Notes: generated by a model not told the origin, from the letters alone. Positions 25,346 through 36,591 are shown, counted from the stretch's first letter. The stretch: 64,000 bases of DNA from Sinorhizobium sp. A49 (GCF_002002725.1 NZ_MUNW01000050.1:203273-267272), one strand, 5' to 3'. Numbers and translations: made by a program.

Positions 25346-26392
25346 ATGCAGCGGAGGCGGCCGACGATCATTGACGTCGCGCGAAAGGCGGGGGTGTCCA
25401 AGAGCACCGCCGGCCGGGCACTCTCCGGCGCGTCCAATGTTACCGACGAGGCGCGCGAGCGTGTGCTTGAGGCTGCCCGTGCCGTCGGCTATGAGCGCAA
25501 TGATCTCGCCGTCGGCATGCGGTCCGGGCGCACCGGCCTGCTTGGCCTCGTCATTCCTGATATCACCAACCCGTTCTGGGCCGAGGTTGCGCGCGGCGCG
25601 CAGGACCGTGCAGCCGAAAACGGCACCTCGCTTCTGGTGTTTTCCTCCGATTGGGATCATGGCCGCGAGGCCAGCCATCTGCGGGCTTTGCGGCAGGCGC
25701 GGGTCGATGGTGCCATCATCAATCCGGTTGCCGACAGCTTCGACGACCTCGACCGGTTCGGGCTGCCCTTCGTCTTGATCGGCTCGAGTGCCGAGCGTTT
25801 TCCGGCCAATTCTTCCGTCGGTTCGGATATCGCTCAGGCGGTGAGGCTCGGCATGGACCATCTGGTTTCCAAGGGGCATCACGCGCCGGCTCTGATCCTC
25901 GGGCCAAAGTCGCGTATCGCGCGGGCTCGGTTTCTACGGACCTTTCATGAGCATTGCGTCGAGCGCGACATCGACCCGGCAGCACTGCCGATGGAAGATG
26001 GCGAATACACCGTCGAAGGCGGGCGCACCGCGATGATGCGGCTGCTTGAGCGCGACCGGGTCGGCCATCTCGCGGTTTTCGCCGCCAACGATCTGATGGC
26101 GCTCGGCGCCATGGTGGCCGTGCGCGAAGCCGGGCTTCGCTGCCCGGAAGATGTCTCCATCCTCGGCTTCGACGGCATTCCCGCAGGCGCATTTTCCTGG
26201 CCGGGACTGACGACGGTCGCCAAGCCCGGGCGCGAAATCGGCGTGCGCGCCGTCGACTGCCTGTTCGATGAAATCGCCGGCCGCCCCGAGCATGGCCGGG
26301 TGTTCATGCCATGCCGGCTGGTCGAGCGCGGTTCGCTGGCCGATCTGTCGCTCAACCAGCCCAGACGCGCAGCAAGCTCCGGGAGGGGGTAG
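25346..26392 (+). CDS. LacI-family transcriptional repressor
   Basis: The N-terminal helix-turn-helix and hinge helix occupy residues 6-55 (PTIIDVARKAGVSKSTAGRALSG, then VTDEARERVLEAARAVGY), followed by a sugar-binding-type effector domain ending near residue 330. The start is the ATG at 25346 with GGGAGGG 8 nt upstream. A longer frame to 25220 crosses the terminator and operator and is rejected. It is 2 bp from the permease gene, so it is the first gene of the operon it probably controls. Two matching palindromes support local regulation. The effector is unknown. Confidence 0.92.
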   Translation: MQRRRPTIIDVARKAGVSKSTAGRALSGASNVTDEARERVLEAARAVGYERNDLAVGMRSGRTGLLGLVIPDITNPFWAEVARGAQDRAAENGTSLLVFSSDWDHGREASHLRALRQARVDGAIINPVADSFDDLDRFGLPFVLIGSSAERFPANSSVGSDIAQAVRLGMDHLVSKGHHAPALILGPKSRIARARFLRTFHEHCVERDIDPAALPMEDGEYTVEGGRTAMMRLLERDRVGHLAVFAANDLMALGAMVAVREAGLRCPEDVSILGFDGIPAGAFSWPGLTTVAKPGREIGVRAVDCLFDEIAGRPEHGRVFMPCRLVERGSLADLSLNQPRRAASSGRG

Positions 26393-26394
26393 GA

Positions 26395-27372
26395 ATGACC
26401 AATCGTGACGAGGCGGTGATCTCGCCTAAATTTGGGAACGTTCCCAAATCGAGCGCACGCAGCAGGACGGGACGCGTTGCGCTCGCCGCCGACGGCTGGC
26501 GGCGGTGGTGGCCCTATTACGTCATGATGGCGCCGGGCATCCTGTTCTTTCTCGTCTTCCATTATCTGCCGATCTGGGAGGCGCGCATCGCCTTCGAACA
26601 GGTCCGGATCGTGCCGCCCAACATCTGGGTCGGTATCAAGCATTTCCAGGTGCTGTTCTCCTCGCCGGTGTTCTGGCAGGTGCTCGCCAACACGCTGATC
26701 ATCTCGGCGATGAAGATGGTGTTCTTCCTGCCGGTGCCGATCATCGTCGCGCTGCTGTTGAACGAGGTTCGCGGCGGCTCGCTGCGCAAGTTCATCCAGT
26801 CGGCGATCTATCTGCCGCATTTCCTGTCCTGGGTGGTGATCGCCGGCATCTTCATCGCGGCGCTGTCGCCGACCGACGGTGCCGTCAACAATCTCATGGG
26901 CATGGCCGGCATGGCGCCCCGGTCGTTCATGACCGATACAGGCGCCATCCGCTGGGTGCTTGTCTTCACCGAAATCTGGCGCTCGGCCGGCTGGGACAGC
27001 CTGCTCTATCTCGCCGCCATCATCGCCATCGACCAGCAGCTCTATGATGCCGCCGAGATCGACGGTGCCAACCGCTGGCAGAAGATCCGCCACGTCACGC
27101 TGCCGGGCATCGTGCCGACGATCGCGACGCTGTTCATCCTCAATGCCGGCATGTTCCTCAATGCCGACCTCAACCAGGTGATCAACCTGTCCAACGACGT
27201 GGTGCGCAGCAAGATCGATATCGTCGATACCTATGTCTACCGCATCGGGCTGCAGACCGGCGAGTACTCGCTGGCAACGGCTGCCGGCCTGTTCAAGGCG
27301 GTGCTCGGCACGATGATGATCGTGATCGCCCACTTCGTTTCCAAACGCCTGACCGGGAAGGGAGTCTGGTAA
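26395..27372 (+). CDS. ABC transporter permease, LplB/YtcQ-partner type
   Basis: An inner-membrane permease of 325 residues with a cytoplasmic N-terminal tail and six helices. The first helix contains WPYYVMMAPGILFFLVF. The EAA loop is DAAEIDGANRWQKIRHVTLPG. It belongs to the group of permeases that pair with large (about 470-500 aa) binding proteins for oligosaccharides. The ATG at 26395 has GGGAGGGGGTAGGA upstream. The perfect operator palindrome lies within codons 12-19. If the true start were downstream the operator would be outside the gene, but no better start with a ribosome-binding site is visible. Confidence 0.9.
   Translation: MTNRDEAVISPKFGNVPKSSARSRTGRVALAADGWRRWWPYYVMMAPGILFFLVFHYLPIWEARIAFEQVRIVPPNIWVGIKHFQVLFSSPVFWQVLANTLIISAMKMVFFLPVPIIVALLLNEVRGGSLRKFIQSAIYLPHFLSWVVIAGIFIAALSPTDGAVNNLMGMAGMAPRSFMTDTGAIRWVLVFTEIWRSAGWDSLLYLAAIIAIDQQLYDAAEIDGANRWQKIRHVTLPGIVPTIATLFILNAGMFLNADLNQVINLSNDVVRSKIDIVDTYVYRIGLQTGEYSLATAAGLFKAVLGTMMIVIAHFVSKRLTGKGVW
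26430..26449 (+). promoter_or_regulatory. perfect 20-bp palindromic operator inside the permease 5' end
   Basis: ATTTGGGAACGTTCCCAAAT is fully self-complementary and shares the core of the site at 25301-25318. Its centre is about 1130 bp from that site, so a LacI tetramer could loop the DNA or block elongation from the lacI promoter. Confidence 0.75.
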
Positions 27373-28268
27373 TGGCCCTGTCGCGCAAGACCCCGATCGA
27401 ACGCATCGAATATGCGATTATCGTTTCGACGCTGCTGTTGCTCGTCGTCGTCACGGTCCAGCCGATCCTCAATCTGCTCGCCGTCTCGTTGTCGGAGCCG
27501 GCCAAGGTGCCAGGCATGAGCGGGCTGACCATCATACCCAGGGGGTTCTCCTTCGAGGTCTGGAGCGTTCTGCTGCAGCACCCCAACGTGCAGCGCGGTA
27601 TCTTCAACTCGATCTTCATCACCGCTGTCAGCACCGTGATCGGTGTCGTCGGAACGGCATTGATGGCCTGGGGGCTTTCGAGGCCCGGCTTGCCCGGTCG
27701 CAAGGCGCTGTTCATCCTTGTTCTCGTCACCATCGTTTTCGAGCCCGGCATCATTCCCGATTATTTCGTCAACAAGCGCCTGGGCCTTCTCGACAGCTAC
27801 TGGTCGGTGATCCTCTTCAAGGCGGTCAATGCCTGGTACCTGATCATCCTCATCCGCTTCTTCGAGGAGATCCCGAAGGAACTGCTGGAAGCCGCAGAAC
27901 TCGATGGCGCCAACCCTTTCCAGGTGTTCTGGCACCTCGTCCTGCCACTCGCCAAGCCGGCGCTTGCGACCATCTCGCTGTTCTACCTCGTCTTTCACTG
28001 GAACGAGTTCTTCCGCGCGATGATCTATCTGAACGACCAGGGCAAATGGCCGTTGCAGGTAGTGCTGCGCCAGTTCGTCATCGACGGCGACAAGGTCGCG
28101 ATCGTCGGCGCCAACAGCGCCAGCAACAACACCGGCGCCAGCCAGATCGATCTGAGGTCGCTGAAAGCCGGCATGATCCTTCTGACGATCGTGCCGATCC
28201 TGGCGATCTATCCGCTGATCCTGAAATTTTTCACCAAGGGAACCATGAGCGGCGCGCTCAAAGGGTGA
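27372..28268 (+). CDS. ABC transporter permease, YtcP-type
   Basis: The second permease, 298 residues with six helices and the EAA loop LLEAAELDGANPFQVFWHLVLPL. It starts on the last base of the upstream stop (TAATG at 27370-27374), so it is translationally coupled. Family members end with a conserved region like ILKFFTKGTMSGALKG, as here. The pairing with the preceding LplB-type permease and a 474-residue binding protein defines a complete importer once the ATPase at 33123 is included. Confidence 0.92.
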   Translation: MALSRKTPIERIEYAIIVSTLLLLVVVTVQPILNLLAVSLSEPAKVPGMSGLTIIPRGFSFEVWSVLLQHPNVQRGIFNSIFITAVSTVIGVVGTALMAWGLSRPGLPGRKALFILVLVTIVFEPGIIPDYFVNKRLGLLDSYWSVILFKAVNAWYLIILIRFFEEIPKELLEAAELDGANPFQVFWHLVLPLAKPALATISLFYLVFHWNEFFRAMIYLNDQGKWPLQVVLRQFVIDGDKVAIVGANSASNNTGASQIDLRSLKAGMILLTIVPILAIYPLILKFFTKGTMSGALKG

Positions 28269-28317
28269 CGAAGACACCAGTTCCAACAAAGAAGCCTATC
28301 TAAACGGAGGAGACGAA

Positions 28318-29742
28318 ATGCTTAGAAAAATGGTCCTGCTGGCATCGACAGCCCTGGCGCTTAGCCTTGGTGCGGCCGCCCCGACAATGGCTGAACCGGT
28401 CAAGATCCGGGTGGTGTCCAAGGACTTCACCCCGTCCAACCCCGACGACGTCAAGCACCTGCAGCGCATTGAGGAAGCGCTCCGGGCGCAGGGCACCGAT
28501 CTCGACATCGAACTCGTCGACCTGCCGTCTTCCGGCTATGCCGACAAGCTGTCGGTGATGCTGCTTTCGGGCGATATCCCGGACCTGATCTATTTCCAGG
28601 GCGGCGACGCCAAGATGGTCGAGCAGGGCGTGCTTGAAGACCTCGGCCCGATGCTGGCCGACACCAAGTACCTGAAGGACGCGCTGTGGCCGCACAATGC
28701 CGAGCGCCTCAAGAACTATCCGTATCTGCTCTACGTCTATCCGGTGCGTGGGCCTCAGCCGGTGATCCGCAAGGACTGGCTGGAAAAGACCGGCCTCAAG
28801 GCGCCCGAAACCGTTGAAGACTATGTGACGCTGTTCAAGGCGATCAAGGACGGCGACCTCGACGGCAACGGCGTTGCCGACAGCTACGGCGTGACCACGG
28901 CAGACAACACCAACGAGCTCGATTCCATCTTCAACCAGGCCTTCGGCATCACCGGCACCTGGATGAAGAACGCAGGCGGCGAGTGGGTCCATGCGCGCAT
29001 CACCAGCCAAGAGAAGGACAAGATCGCCTTTTACGCCTCGCTGCGCGAGCAGGGCCTCTACGATCCTGAATACATCACCACCAAGTTCGACGTGAAGGAA
29101 GACAAGTTCTACACCGGCCGTGCCGGTGTGATCTTCGGCTCCTCCGGCGAGGTTATCGACATCTATGGCGGTAAGATGCGCCAGGTTCATCCGGGCACCG
29201 AGCTTGTGCTCCTGGCGCCGCCGAAGGGGCCGGGCGGCCAGGGTCTCTCAGCCGTCGACGTTTCCAAGGAATCCCGTGGCTTTGCAATCTCGAGCATCTC
29301 CGAGCACAAGGCCGAAGTGATGAAGCTGCTCGACTTCATGGCCAGCCCTGAAGGCCAGATGTTCGACCGCCTCGGGTTCGAGGGCCAGGAATACACCAAG
29401 GACGGCGACGCCTATAAGGTCACCGACAAGATCGCCACCTGGTACGCCCGCTTCATGGTGGCGGCCAACTGGACCCCGCCTGTCGTCTGGCAGTCGGAAG
29501 CGGCCCAGCAGTCGCTGGCGACGATCCAGAAGGATTTCAAGCCGGACAACACCTTCGTCTGGCCTGCCGATTACGCCGCCGATCTCGACGCCACCGAAAA
29601 CGTCTACCGGTCCTGGGTCTACAAGTTCATCTCCGGCGCCGCCAAGATGGATCAGTGGGACCAGTATGTCGCGGAGTGGGAAGCGGCTGGCGGAAAACGT
29701 CTCAACGAGTATGCAAGGACTGTTCTCGATGCAGAAAAGTAG
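28318..29742 (+). CDS. ABC transporter substrate-binding protein, large CUT1/LipO-like type
   Basis: A periplasmic binding protein of 474 residues. Residues 1-23 form a signal peptide (MLRKMVLLASTALALSLGAA, cleavage near AMA-EP). There is no lipobox, as expected for a Gram-negative bacterium. The length is that of proteins working with LplB/YtcP permeases and is larger than usual CUT1 binding proteins. An EF-hand-like calcium loop, DGDLDGNGVADSYG, is present near residues 178-191. GGAG at 28306-28309 serves as the Shine-Dalgarno. Its 3' end overlaps the next gene by 14 bp. Confidence 0.92.
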   Translation: MLRKMVLLASTALALSLGAAAPTMAEPVKIRVVSKDFTPSNPDDVKHLQRIEEALRAQGTDLDIELVDLPSSGYADKLSVMLLSGDIPDLIYFQGGDAKMVEQGVLEDLGPMLADTKYLKDALWPHNAERLKNYPYLLYVYPVRGPQPVIRKDWLEKTGLKAPETVEDYVTLFKAIKDGDLDGNGVADSYGVTTADNTNELDSIFNQAFGITGTWMKNAGGEWVHARITSQEKDKIAFYASLREQGLYDPEYITTKFDVKEDKFYTGRAGVIFGSSGEVIDIYGGKMRQVHPGTELVLLAPPKGPGGQGLSAVDVSKESRGFAISSISEHKAEVMKLLDFMASPEGQMFDRLGFEGQEYTKDGDAYKVTDKIATWYARFMVAANWTPPVVWQSEAAQQSLATIQKDFKPDNTFVWPADYAADLDATENVYRSWVYKFISGAAKMDQWDQYVAEWEAAGGKRLNEYARTVLDAEK

Positions 29743-30913
29743 CGTTCAAGGGCTCTCTCTCAAAGGGAGAGTCCGCGCGCTCATCCATGGCGTCGCACTC
29801 GGCGACGCCATGGGGGCGCCGGTCGAAAAGCTGCCGGCCGCCGAAATCGCGCAGCGATATGGCCGGGTGACGTCGCTGGACACCGAGTGGCACAAGATGT
29901 CGCTCGATGCCACGGCCCGCAACGGACGGGTGCGCGGCAACGGCATCGTCACCGACGACACGCTGATGACGCTCTGCCTGATGGATATCTATGGTGACGT
30001 CGGCCGGCATCTCGATGCCTGGGACATGGCTGACGGCATGGTCAGGCAGATCGCCTGGGTGCCGCGCTACGTGCCGGAACTGCAGCGCGAAGCCATGCTG
30101 ATCGAGCGGTTGTTCTATCCGGAAAAGTGGATCTTCCAGCGCCATCAGCTGACTTCGTGCGACCCGCGCCAGGGCGGCATCGGCAACATGGTCAATTGTG
30201 GTGCCGCGATGTACGTGGCGCCGATCGGCGTCGTCAACGCCTGCGATCCGAAGGCTGCCTATGACGAGGCGATTGCATTCGCCTCCGGCCACCAGGAAAG
30301 CTTCGGGCTTGAGGCAGCCGGCGTGTTTGCCGCCGCAGTTGCTGCCGCCTTCATTCCCGGAACGGATATCGAAGGCGTGGTCGAAGCGGTTCTGGCGCTG
30401 GCCAAGGACGGCACACGCAACGCTATCGCCGATATCGCCGACGTCGCCCGCAGGCTCAAGGCACAAGGTGCAGATTACCAGACGGTTGTCGCCGCGTTTC
30501 ATGCGGCCATCGCGCCCTATTCTCCCATGGGCGACGACGTCAACCACACGCCCGCCAAGGCGGGGCGGCTGACTGCCGCCTATCAGCCAAGCCGCCTCGG
30601 CTCGATCGAGGAGCTGCCTTTGGCGCTCGGCTTCTGCTTGTTCAACGACGGCGACTTCCGCCGCTCGATCGAGGACGGCATCAATTCCGGCCGCGACACT
30701 GACTCCATCGGCGTCATGGCCGGTGCGATCCTCGGTGCGATGCATGGCGAAGGCGTCATCGACGCTGCCGACCACGCGTTGCTCGACCGGGCAAACCGGC
30801 TCGACCTCACCGCTGCCGCCGATCGCTTCACCGAGGTGGCAACGACCATGCATGCCGGCGATCAGGCGGCCGCCGACAGGCGGACCAGCTTCCGCGCCGC
30901 CCTTACCTTCTGA
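29729..30913 (+). CDS. ADP-ribosylglycohydrolase-fold protein 1 (394 aa)
   Basis: The family hydrolyses N- or O-glycosidic bonds to ADP-ribose using a di-magnesium centre. Metal motifs are intact: HGVALGDAMGAPVEK near the N-terminus, TDDT at residues 75-78, and the C-terminal GRDTDSIG (D323, D325, S326) followed by GVMAGAILGA. The start at 29729 has AAGGA 9 nt upstream and overlaps the binding-protein gene. An upstream ATG at 29711 is possible. In an importer operon it more likely cleaves an imported ribosyl- or glycosyl-linked compound than ADP-ribosylated proteins. That is inference. Confidence 0.88.
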   Translation: MQKSSVQGLSLKGRVRALIHGVALGDAMGAPVEKLPAAEIAQRYGRVTSLDTEWHKMSLDATARNGRVRGNGIVTDDTLMTLCLMDIYGDVGRHLDAWDMADGMVRQIAWVPRYVPELQREAMLIERLFYPEKWIFQRHQLTSCDPRQGGIGNMVNCGAAMYVAPIGVVNACDPKAAYDEAIAFASGHQESFGLEAAGVFAAAVAAAFIPGTDIEGVVEAVLALAKDGTRNAIADIADVARRLKAQGADYQTVVAAFHAAIAPYSPMGDDVNHTPAKAGRLTAAYQPSRLGSIEELPLALGFCLFNDGDFRRSIEDGINSGRDTDSIGVMAGAILGAMHGEGVIDAADHALLDRANRLDLTAAADRFTEVATTMHAGDQAAADRRTSFRAALTF

Positions 30914-30930
30914 TTGATAACGAAAGACGC

Positions 30931-33039
30931 ATGATGCCCAAGCTCAGCAAAGAGACGATTTACGAGAAGATCTATGCCGGTTTCATCGGCAAGGCCATTG
31001 GCGTTCGCCTGGGCGCGCCGGTCGAACCGACGATCTGGAGCTATGAGCGCGTCCAGAAGACCTATGGCGAAGTCACCCAGTATCTGCGCGATTTCAAGAA
31101 CTTCGCTGCCGACGACGACACCAACGGCCCGGTCTATTTCATTCGTGCGCTGCGCGACTACGGCCTCAAGGCGAGTGCTGCCGATGTCGGCAAGACCTGG
31201 GTGAACTATGCTGCCGAAGAGCACGGCATGTATTGGTGGGGTGGCTTTGGCGTTTCGACCGAGCACACCGCCTACCGCAACCTGCGCGCCGGCATTCCGG
31301 CGCCGCAATCCGGATCGATCGCCCAGAACGGCGCGACGGTCGCCGAGCAGATCGGCGGGCAGATCTTCATCGACAGCTGGGGTTGGGTGCATCCGGGCGA
31401 GCCGCAGAAGGCGGCCGAAGCTTCCGCCTGCGCCGCAAGCGTCGCCCATGACGGTGACGGCCTGAACGGTGCCCGCTTCTGCGCGGCCGCAATTGCCAAA
31501 GCCTTCGAGGCAACCTCGATCGCCGAGGTGATCGCCGCTGCCATGGCGACCATCGATGCGAAATCGACCTATGCCCGCGTGGCGCAGGCCGTCATCGATT
31601 TCCACAAGGCCAACCCGGGCAACTGGCGCGCCTGCCGTGACATGCTGACAGCCGACTGGGGCTATGACCGTTATCCGGGCGTCTGCCACATCATCCCGAA
31701 TGCCGGCGTCACCGTGATGGCGATCCTCTATGGTGAAGGCGACCTGCCGCGCACCGCCGAGATTGCCACCATGGCCGGCTGGGACACCGACTGCAACGCC
31801 GGCAATGCCGGCGCCATCGTCGGTACGTTCCAAGGGCTTCAGCCCGGCTGGGACAAATACCGCAAGCCGATCAACGACTTCATCGTCGCCTCCGGCGTCG
31901 TCGGTTCGATCAATATCGTCGATATCCCGTCCTTCGCTCGCGAACTGACGGTGCTGGCGCTGCAATTGCGCGGCGACGAGGTGCCGGTTCTCTGGCTCGA
32001 AGATTTCACCCGCCGTGGCGTCCGCTTCGATTTCGACCTGCCCGGTTCGACCCACGGCTTCCGCACCGAAGGCTTCAACCAGATCAGCCTCAAGGGCTCG
32101 ACCGAAAAGCAGGCCGAAGGCTCGCGCGGCTCGCTCGAAATCCAGCTCGACCGGCTCGAGCGCGGCCAGGGCGGGCGCATCTTCTGGAAGCCCTTCTATC
32201 GCCGCTCCGATTTCGACGACGAGCGCTATCGTCCGATGTTCTCGCCGCTGGTCGATGCCGGCCAGAAGGTGTCGTTCAAGCTGTGGCTCGATCCGTGGAA
32301 CGGCGACGGCAACCTGCGCGTTGCACCCTATATCCGCCGGGCCATGTCCGGCGCGATCGAGGAAACCGGCGCGTGGCACGTGCCCAACCATGAAGGCTGG
32401 CAGGACTACGCATTCACCGTGCCGGAAGGTGCCGAAGCGATCGACGAGATCGGCATCCAGGTCGAATATTTCGGCCGTCTGAAATTCCTTGGTCGCCTGT
32501 TCCTCGCCGATTTCAAGGTCGAGGGCGGTGGCCACACCGTCATCGATCCGAAGGGCGAAGTGCAGGAGTGGGGGGCGATCTCGCGCTTTACCTGGAACCG
32601 TGGTCACTGGACCCTGCAGGATGGTCGCATTCACGCCCATACGGCCAGCGATGCCGACATTTGGACGGGTCATTACTACGCCCGCGACGTCGAGGTTCTG
32701 GCCGATATCAAGCCGCTGGCCGGTCCGTCGCAGCTGGTGACGGCGCGTGTTCAGGGCACAAGCCGGTTTTATGCTGCCGGCTTCGACGGCGACGATGTCG
32801 TCATCCTCAAGGAGGATTTCGGTACCACCGTTCTTGCCCGTGCCCCGTTCAAGCGCGAGCTTGGCAAGAGCTACGGCTTCGCGTTCACCCTCAAGGGCGA
32901 GGCGTTGTCCTTCGCCATCGACGGAAAGACGCTGATCGAGGCGAGCGACGATCAGTTCGTCTATGGCATGGCCGGCCTTCGCCTCGGTGCGCTCGGTCGC
33001 ATGAGCGTCGGAACGATCGAGATTGTCGAGACCGCCTAA
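30931..33039 (+). CDS. ADP-ribosylglycohydrolase-fold protein 2 with C-terminal beta-sandwich (702 aa)
   Basis: The N-terminal half (about residues 8-340) is an ADP-ribosylglycohydrolase domain with [15 protein letters not shown], the acidic DDDTNG (D61-T64) in place of the usual TDDT, and [16 protein letters not shown] (D285, D287). The change of the final Ser to Cys in DTDS/DTDC is a visible difference from protein 1. The C-terminal half (about 345-702) is beta-rich with two putative lectin/laminin-G-like modules ([31 protein letters not shown]). Such a fusion suggests a carbohydrate-like substrate. No signal peptide is seen. It starts 17 bp after protein 1. Confidence 0.85.
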   Translation: MMPKLSKETIYEKIYAGFIGKAIGVRLGAPVEPTIWSYERVQKTYGEVTQYLRDFKNFAADDDTNGPVYFIRALRDYGLKASAADVGKTWVNYAAEEHGMYWWGGFGVSTEHTAYRNLRAGIPAPQSGSIAQNGATVAEQIGGQIFIDSWGWVHPGEPQKAAEASACAASVAHDGDGLNGARFCAAAIAKAFEATSIAEVIAAAMATIDAKSTYARVAQAVIDFHKANPGNWRACRDMLTADWGYDRYPGVCHIIPNAGVTVMAILYGEGDLPRTAEIATMAGWDTDCNAGNAGAIVGTFQGLQPGWDKYRKPINDFIVASGVVGSINIVDIPSFARELTVLALQLRGDEVPVLWLEDFTRRGVRFDFDLPGSTHGFRTEGFNQISLKGSTEKQAEGSRGSLEIQLDRLERGQGGRIFWKPFYRRSDFDDERYRPMFSPLVDAGQKVSFKLWLDPWNGDGNLRVAPYIRRAMSGAIEETGAWHVPNHEGWQDYAFTVPEGAEAIDEIGIQVEYFGRLKFLGRLFLADFKVEGGGHTVIDPKGEVQEWGAISRFTWNRGHWTLQDGRIHAHTASDADIWTGHYYARDVEVLADIKPLAGPSQLVTARVQGTSRFYAAGFDGDDVVILKEDFGTTVLARAPFKRELGKSYGFAFTLKGEALSFAIDGKTLIEASDDQFVYGMAGLRLGALGRMSVGTIEIVETA

Positions 33040-33122
33040 TCGACTTCGATCCCGTCGGCCGGTTCGTCATACCGGCCGACGGGGCAAGAACTGCGCTGGC
33101 GCACCAAATGGGAGGAGAGACC

Positions 33123-34174
<1,052 letters not shown>

Positions 34175-34178
<4 letters not shown>

Positions 34179-35389
34179 GCGGTTTCGCAAGAAAGCACTG
34201 GGACCCGGAAGCCGAAGGGCCGCTCGAGGGGATCAAGGTGCTCGACCTTTCGCGTCTGGTCGCCGGCAACATGCTGTCGCTGCAACTGGCCGATTTCGGC
34301 GCCGACGTGATCAAGATCGAGCCACCGGCCGGCGATCCCTTGCGCGAGTGGAAGGATGAGGGCCTATCGCTGTTCTGGAAGACCTATGGGCGCAACAAGC
34401 GCTCCGTCGTCCTCAACCTGCGCGAAACGGCGGACCGCGAGGCGCTCTGGTCGCTGATTGCGACGGCCGATGTGTTCATCGAGAATTTCCGCCCGGGAAC
34501 GCTGGAGCAGATGGGCTTCGGTCCGGAAGCGCTTCTCGCACGCAATCCCGATCTCGTCGTCGTGCGCGTGTCCGGCTTCGGCCAGACCGGCCCCTATGCG
34601 GCATTTCCGGGCTTTGGCACCATCGTCGAAGGCATGAGCGGCTATGCCTACCGCACCGGCTTTCCGGACCGCGAGCCGGTGCTGCCGCCGCTCGCGCTTG
34701 CCGACATGATCGCCGGTGTCTACGGCATGTCGGCGACGATGACGGCGCTTTTTGCCCGGGAAAAGGGCAGGGCGCGCGGACAGGTCATCGACCTGTCGCT
34801 GCTGGAGCCGATCTTTTCGGTGCTCGGTCCCGAGGCCGCGATCTACGCGCTCAACGGCACGGTCAAGGAGCGCATCGGCAGCGCCTCGAACACCGCATGC
34901 CCACGCAACGTCTACCGCTGCGCCGACGGCAAATACGTGGCACTTTCTGGTTCGACGCCGGCGGTCGCAAGGCGGATCTTCGAGATCATCGGACGCGCCG
35001 ACATGAACGAGGATCCGCGCTTCCGTTCCAACAGCGAGCGCCTCAAGCACCGCGATCTGGTCGATGAGGCGATCGGCGCCTGGTTTGCCGTCCGCTCTCA
35101 CGATGAAGCCCTTGCGATCATGCGTGACAGTGGCGCCACGGTCGGGCCGATCTACAACATTGCCGACGCGACCGACGACGCGCATTTTTCCGAGCGCGAG
35201 GTCATCGTATCGCTCGACGATGCGGAGCACGGGGCGTTGCCCATGCACAATATCGTGCCGCGTCTGTCCGAAACGCCGGGACGCTTCCGGCGTCCGGCGC
35301 CGGCGCTGGGCGAACATACGGCGGAGGTCCTGGCTGAGGCGGGTCTTTCCGCAGCGACAGTTGCTGCGATCACCGAAGCTGGTCGGTAA
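34175..35389 (+). CDS. CaiB/BaiF family (class III) CoA-transferase
   Basis: Class III enzymes move CoA between carboxylic acids through an aspartyl-CoA mixed anhydride. The probable catalytic Asp is D177 in [46 protein letters not shown] near the N-terminus and [16 protein letters not shown] are family signatures. Length (404 aa) is normal. It is the last gene of the operon and is coupled to the ATPase by a 4-bp overlap. An acid produced from the imported compound is the likely acceptor, but donor and acceptor cannot be read from sequence. The 204 bp after it hold no gene. Confidence 0.9.
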
Positions 35390-35593
35390 ATCCGCTGTCG
35401 TCATGGCAAGCCGCCGGTTTTCAGTCCGATTCGTTCGCATGGCTGAGCGCTGCGGCGCGGGGCCTTGCCTGCGCCGCTGGAGGGGTATGGGTCTGGCGCC
35501 ACCCTCAGACGCTTGGCCGTCATCGCAAGCCTCGGCGCGCTGCCACCGGCGCTTAGCGACGGCGCGTACACTGTCGCGACCTTCCGGCCGATG

Positions 35594-36031
35594 TCAGCCG
35601 AAGAACAACGCGCGCATGCGGGCCAGCAGGCCGCTGCGTTCGCCGCTCAGAATCGATCGGACGAGCCCGGCTGCCGTTGCAGCGTGCACCGTTGCACCGA
35701 AGTGGCAATAGCAGATCACGCCGTGAAGCTGCCAGTCGCGCAGTCCGAAGAACCGGAGCGCCTCCCCGTAGGTATCGTCTTCCAGGCCGGCGGCTCGTAG
35801 CATCGGGTCGTTGAACGCCACGGAAATTGGCGAGCCGTCGCTGCGCAAGGTATCGCGCACGGCGGCCGACTGATGCTCGGTTTCATAGAGCGTCGCCAGA
35901 TGGCGGGTCGGGCTCTGCTCGAGAAGCTCCGCCCAGCGTTCCAGGCGCTCGCTGTGGGACATGTTCAGCGGACGGACGTCCGGTTCGATCTGCGCGAAGA
36001 CCTGCAATTGCTCGCGTGTATGGTGCTTCAT
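35594..36031 (-). CDS. unknown conserved-looking protein (145 aa)
   Basis: A soluble, mainly helical protein starting at the ATG 36031 with GGAGG 5 nt upstream. The sequence begins MKHHTREQLQVFAQIEP. It ends with a hydrophobic and basic tail (AAGLVRSILSGERSGLLARMRALFFG). One CYCH cluster (ICYCHFGATVH) contains two Cys and two His and could bind a metal. Divergent from the 111-residue gene across 224 bp. I do not recognise the family. Confidence 0.75.
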   Translation of the reverse strand: MKHHTREQLQVFAQIEPDVRPLNMSHSERLERWAELLEQSPTRHLATLYETEHQSAAVRDTLRSDGSPISVAFNDPMLRAAGLEDDTYGEALRFFGLRDWQLHGVICYCHFGATVHAATAAGLVRSILSGERSGLLARMRALFFG

Positions 36032-36255
36032 TGTCGCCTCCATTTGGACGATAGATGCGCTGCGCCAGCCCTTTTCCCTGCCGTGAGCGTGACTCTTGTC
36101 GCACCTGAAGTCCAATCACGATGACGCCTCCTGATCCGCCGCCGAGATGATGCGACGGCGTTGCGTCCACAGGCAAGATGCCTGTCCTTGGGGCAGGACC
36201 CAGATTTCGCCATCTTGTGGGATCACGCCGACTGCCTATTGCAAGGGAGGCATCC

Positions 36256-36591
36256 ATGAAGACGAAGGCGCGCGACCGCGAACTCATCGACGCGATGAGA
36301 CGATACTTCGTGGCAAAGGCCGAGCTGTCCGCGCTGCGGGCGGCACTCGAACAGGCTCGGCGTGCCACAGGTGAAGACATCGGCCGCTTCTATGATCCAC
36401 GCACTAATGTCGCCCACGCCGATCAGATCCGGCGATCGCATGCCCTCAACGCCGAGATGCGCTTGCTGATGGATCGGGCAGCAGCCTGGGGGCGCCTAGA
36501 GGTTGCCGAGCTGGAGAAAGGTCATGCGCCGGAAGAGCCGGAAACCGCGTTGCCGCCAGCCGGCAATCCCCCCGGGTCCTCCCCCGCATAG
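36256..36591 (+). CDS. unknown small charged protein (111 aa)
   Basis: Starts at the ATG 36256 after AAGGGAGG. Two long helices are likely (DRELIDAMRRYFVAKAELSALRAALEQARRA and IRRSHALNAEMRLLMDRAAAW in pieces), possibly a coiled coil, followed by a Pro-rich tail. No domain recognised. It is convergent with the response regulator gene and separated from it by a hairpin. Confidence 0.65.
   Translation: MKTKARDRELIDAMRRYFVAKAELSALRAALEQARRATGEDIGRFYDPRTNVAHADQIRRSHALNAEMRLLMDRAAAWGRLEVAELEKGHAPEEPETALPPAGNPPGSSPA

Noticed and set aside
30862..32673. 603-codon minus-strand frame opposite the second ADP-ribosylglycohydrolase gene
   Set aside because: No recognisable domain; the plus strand has family motifs and operon continuity.
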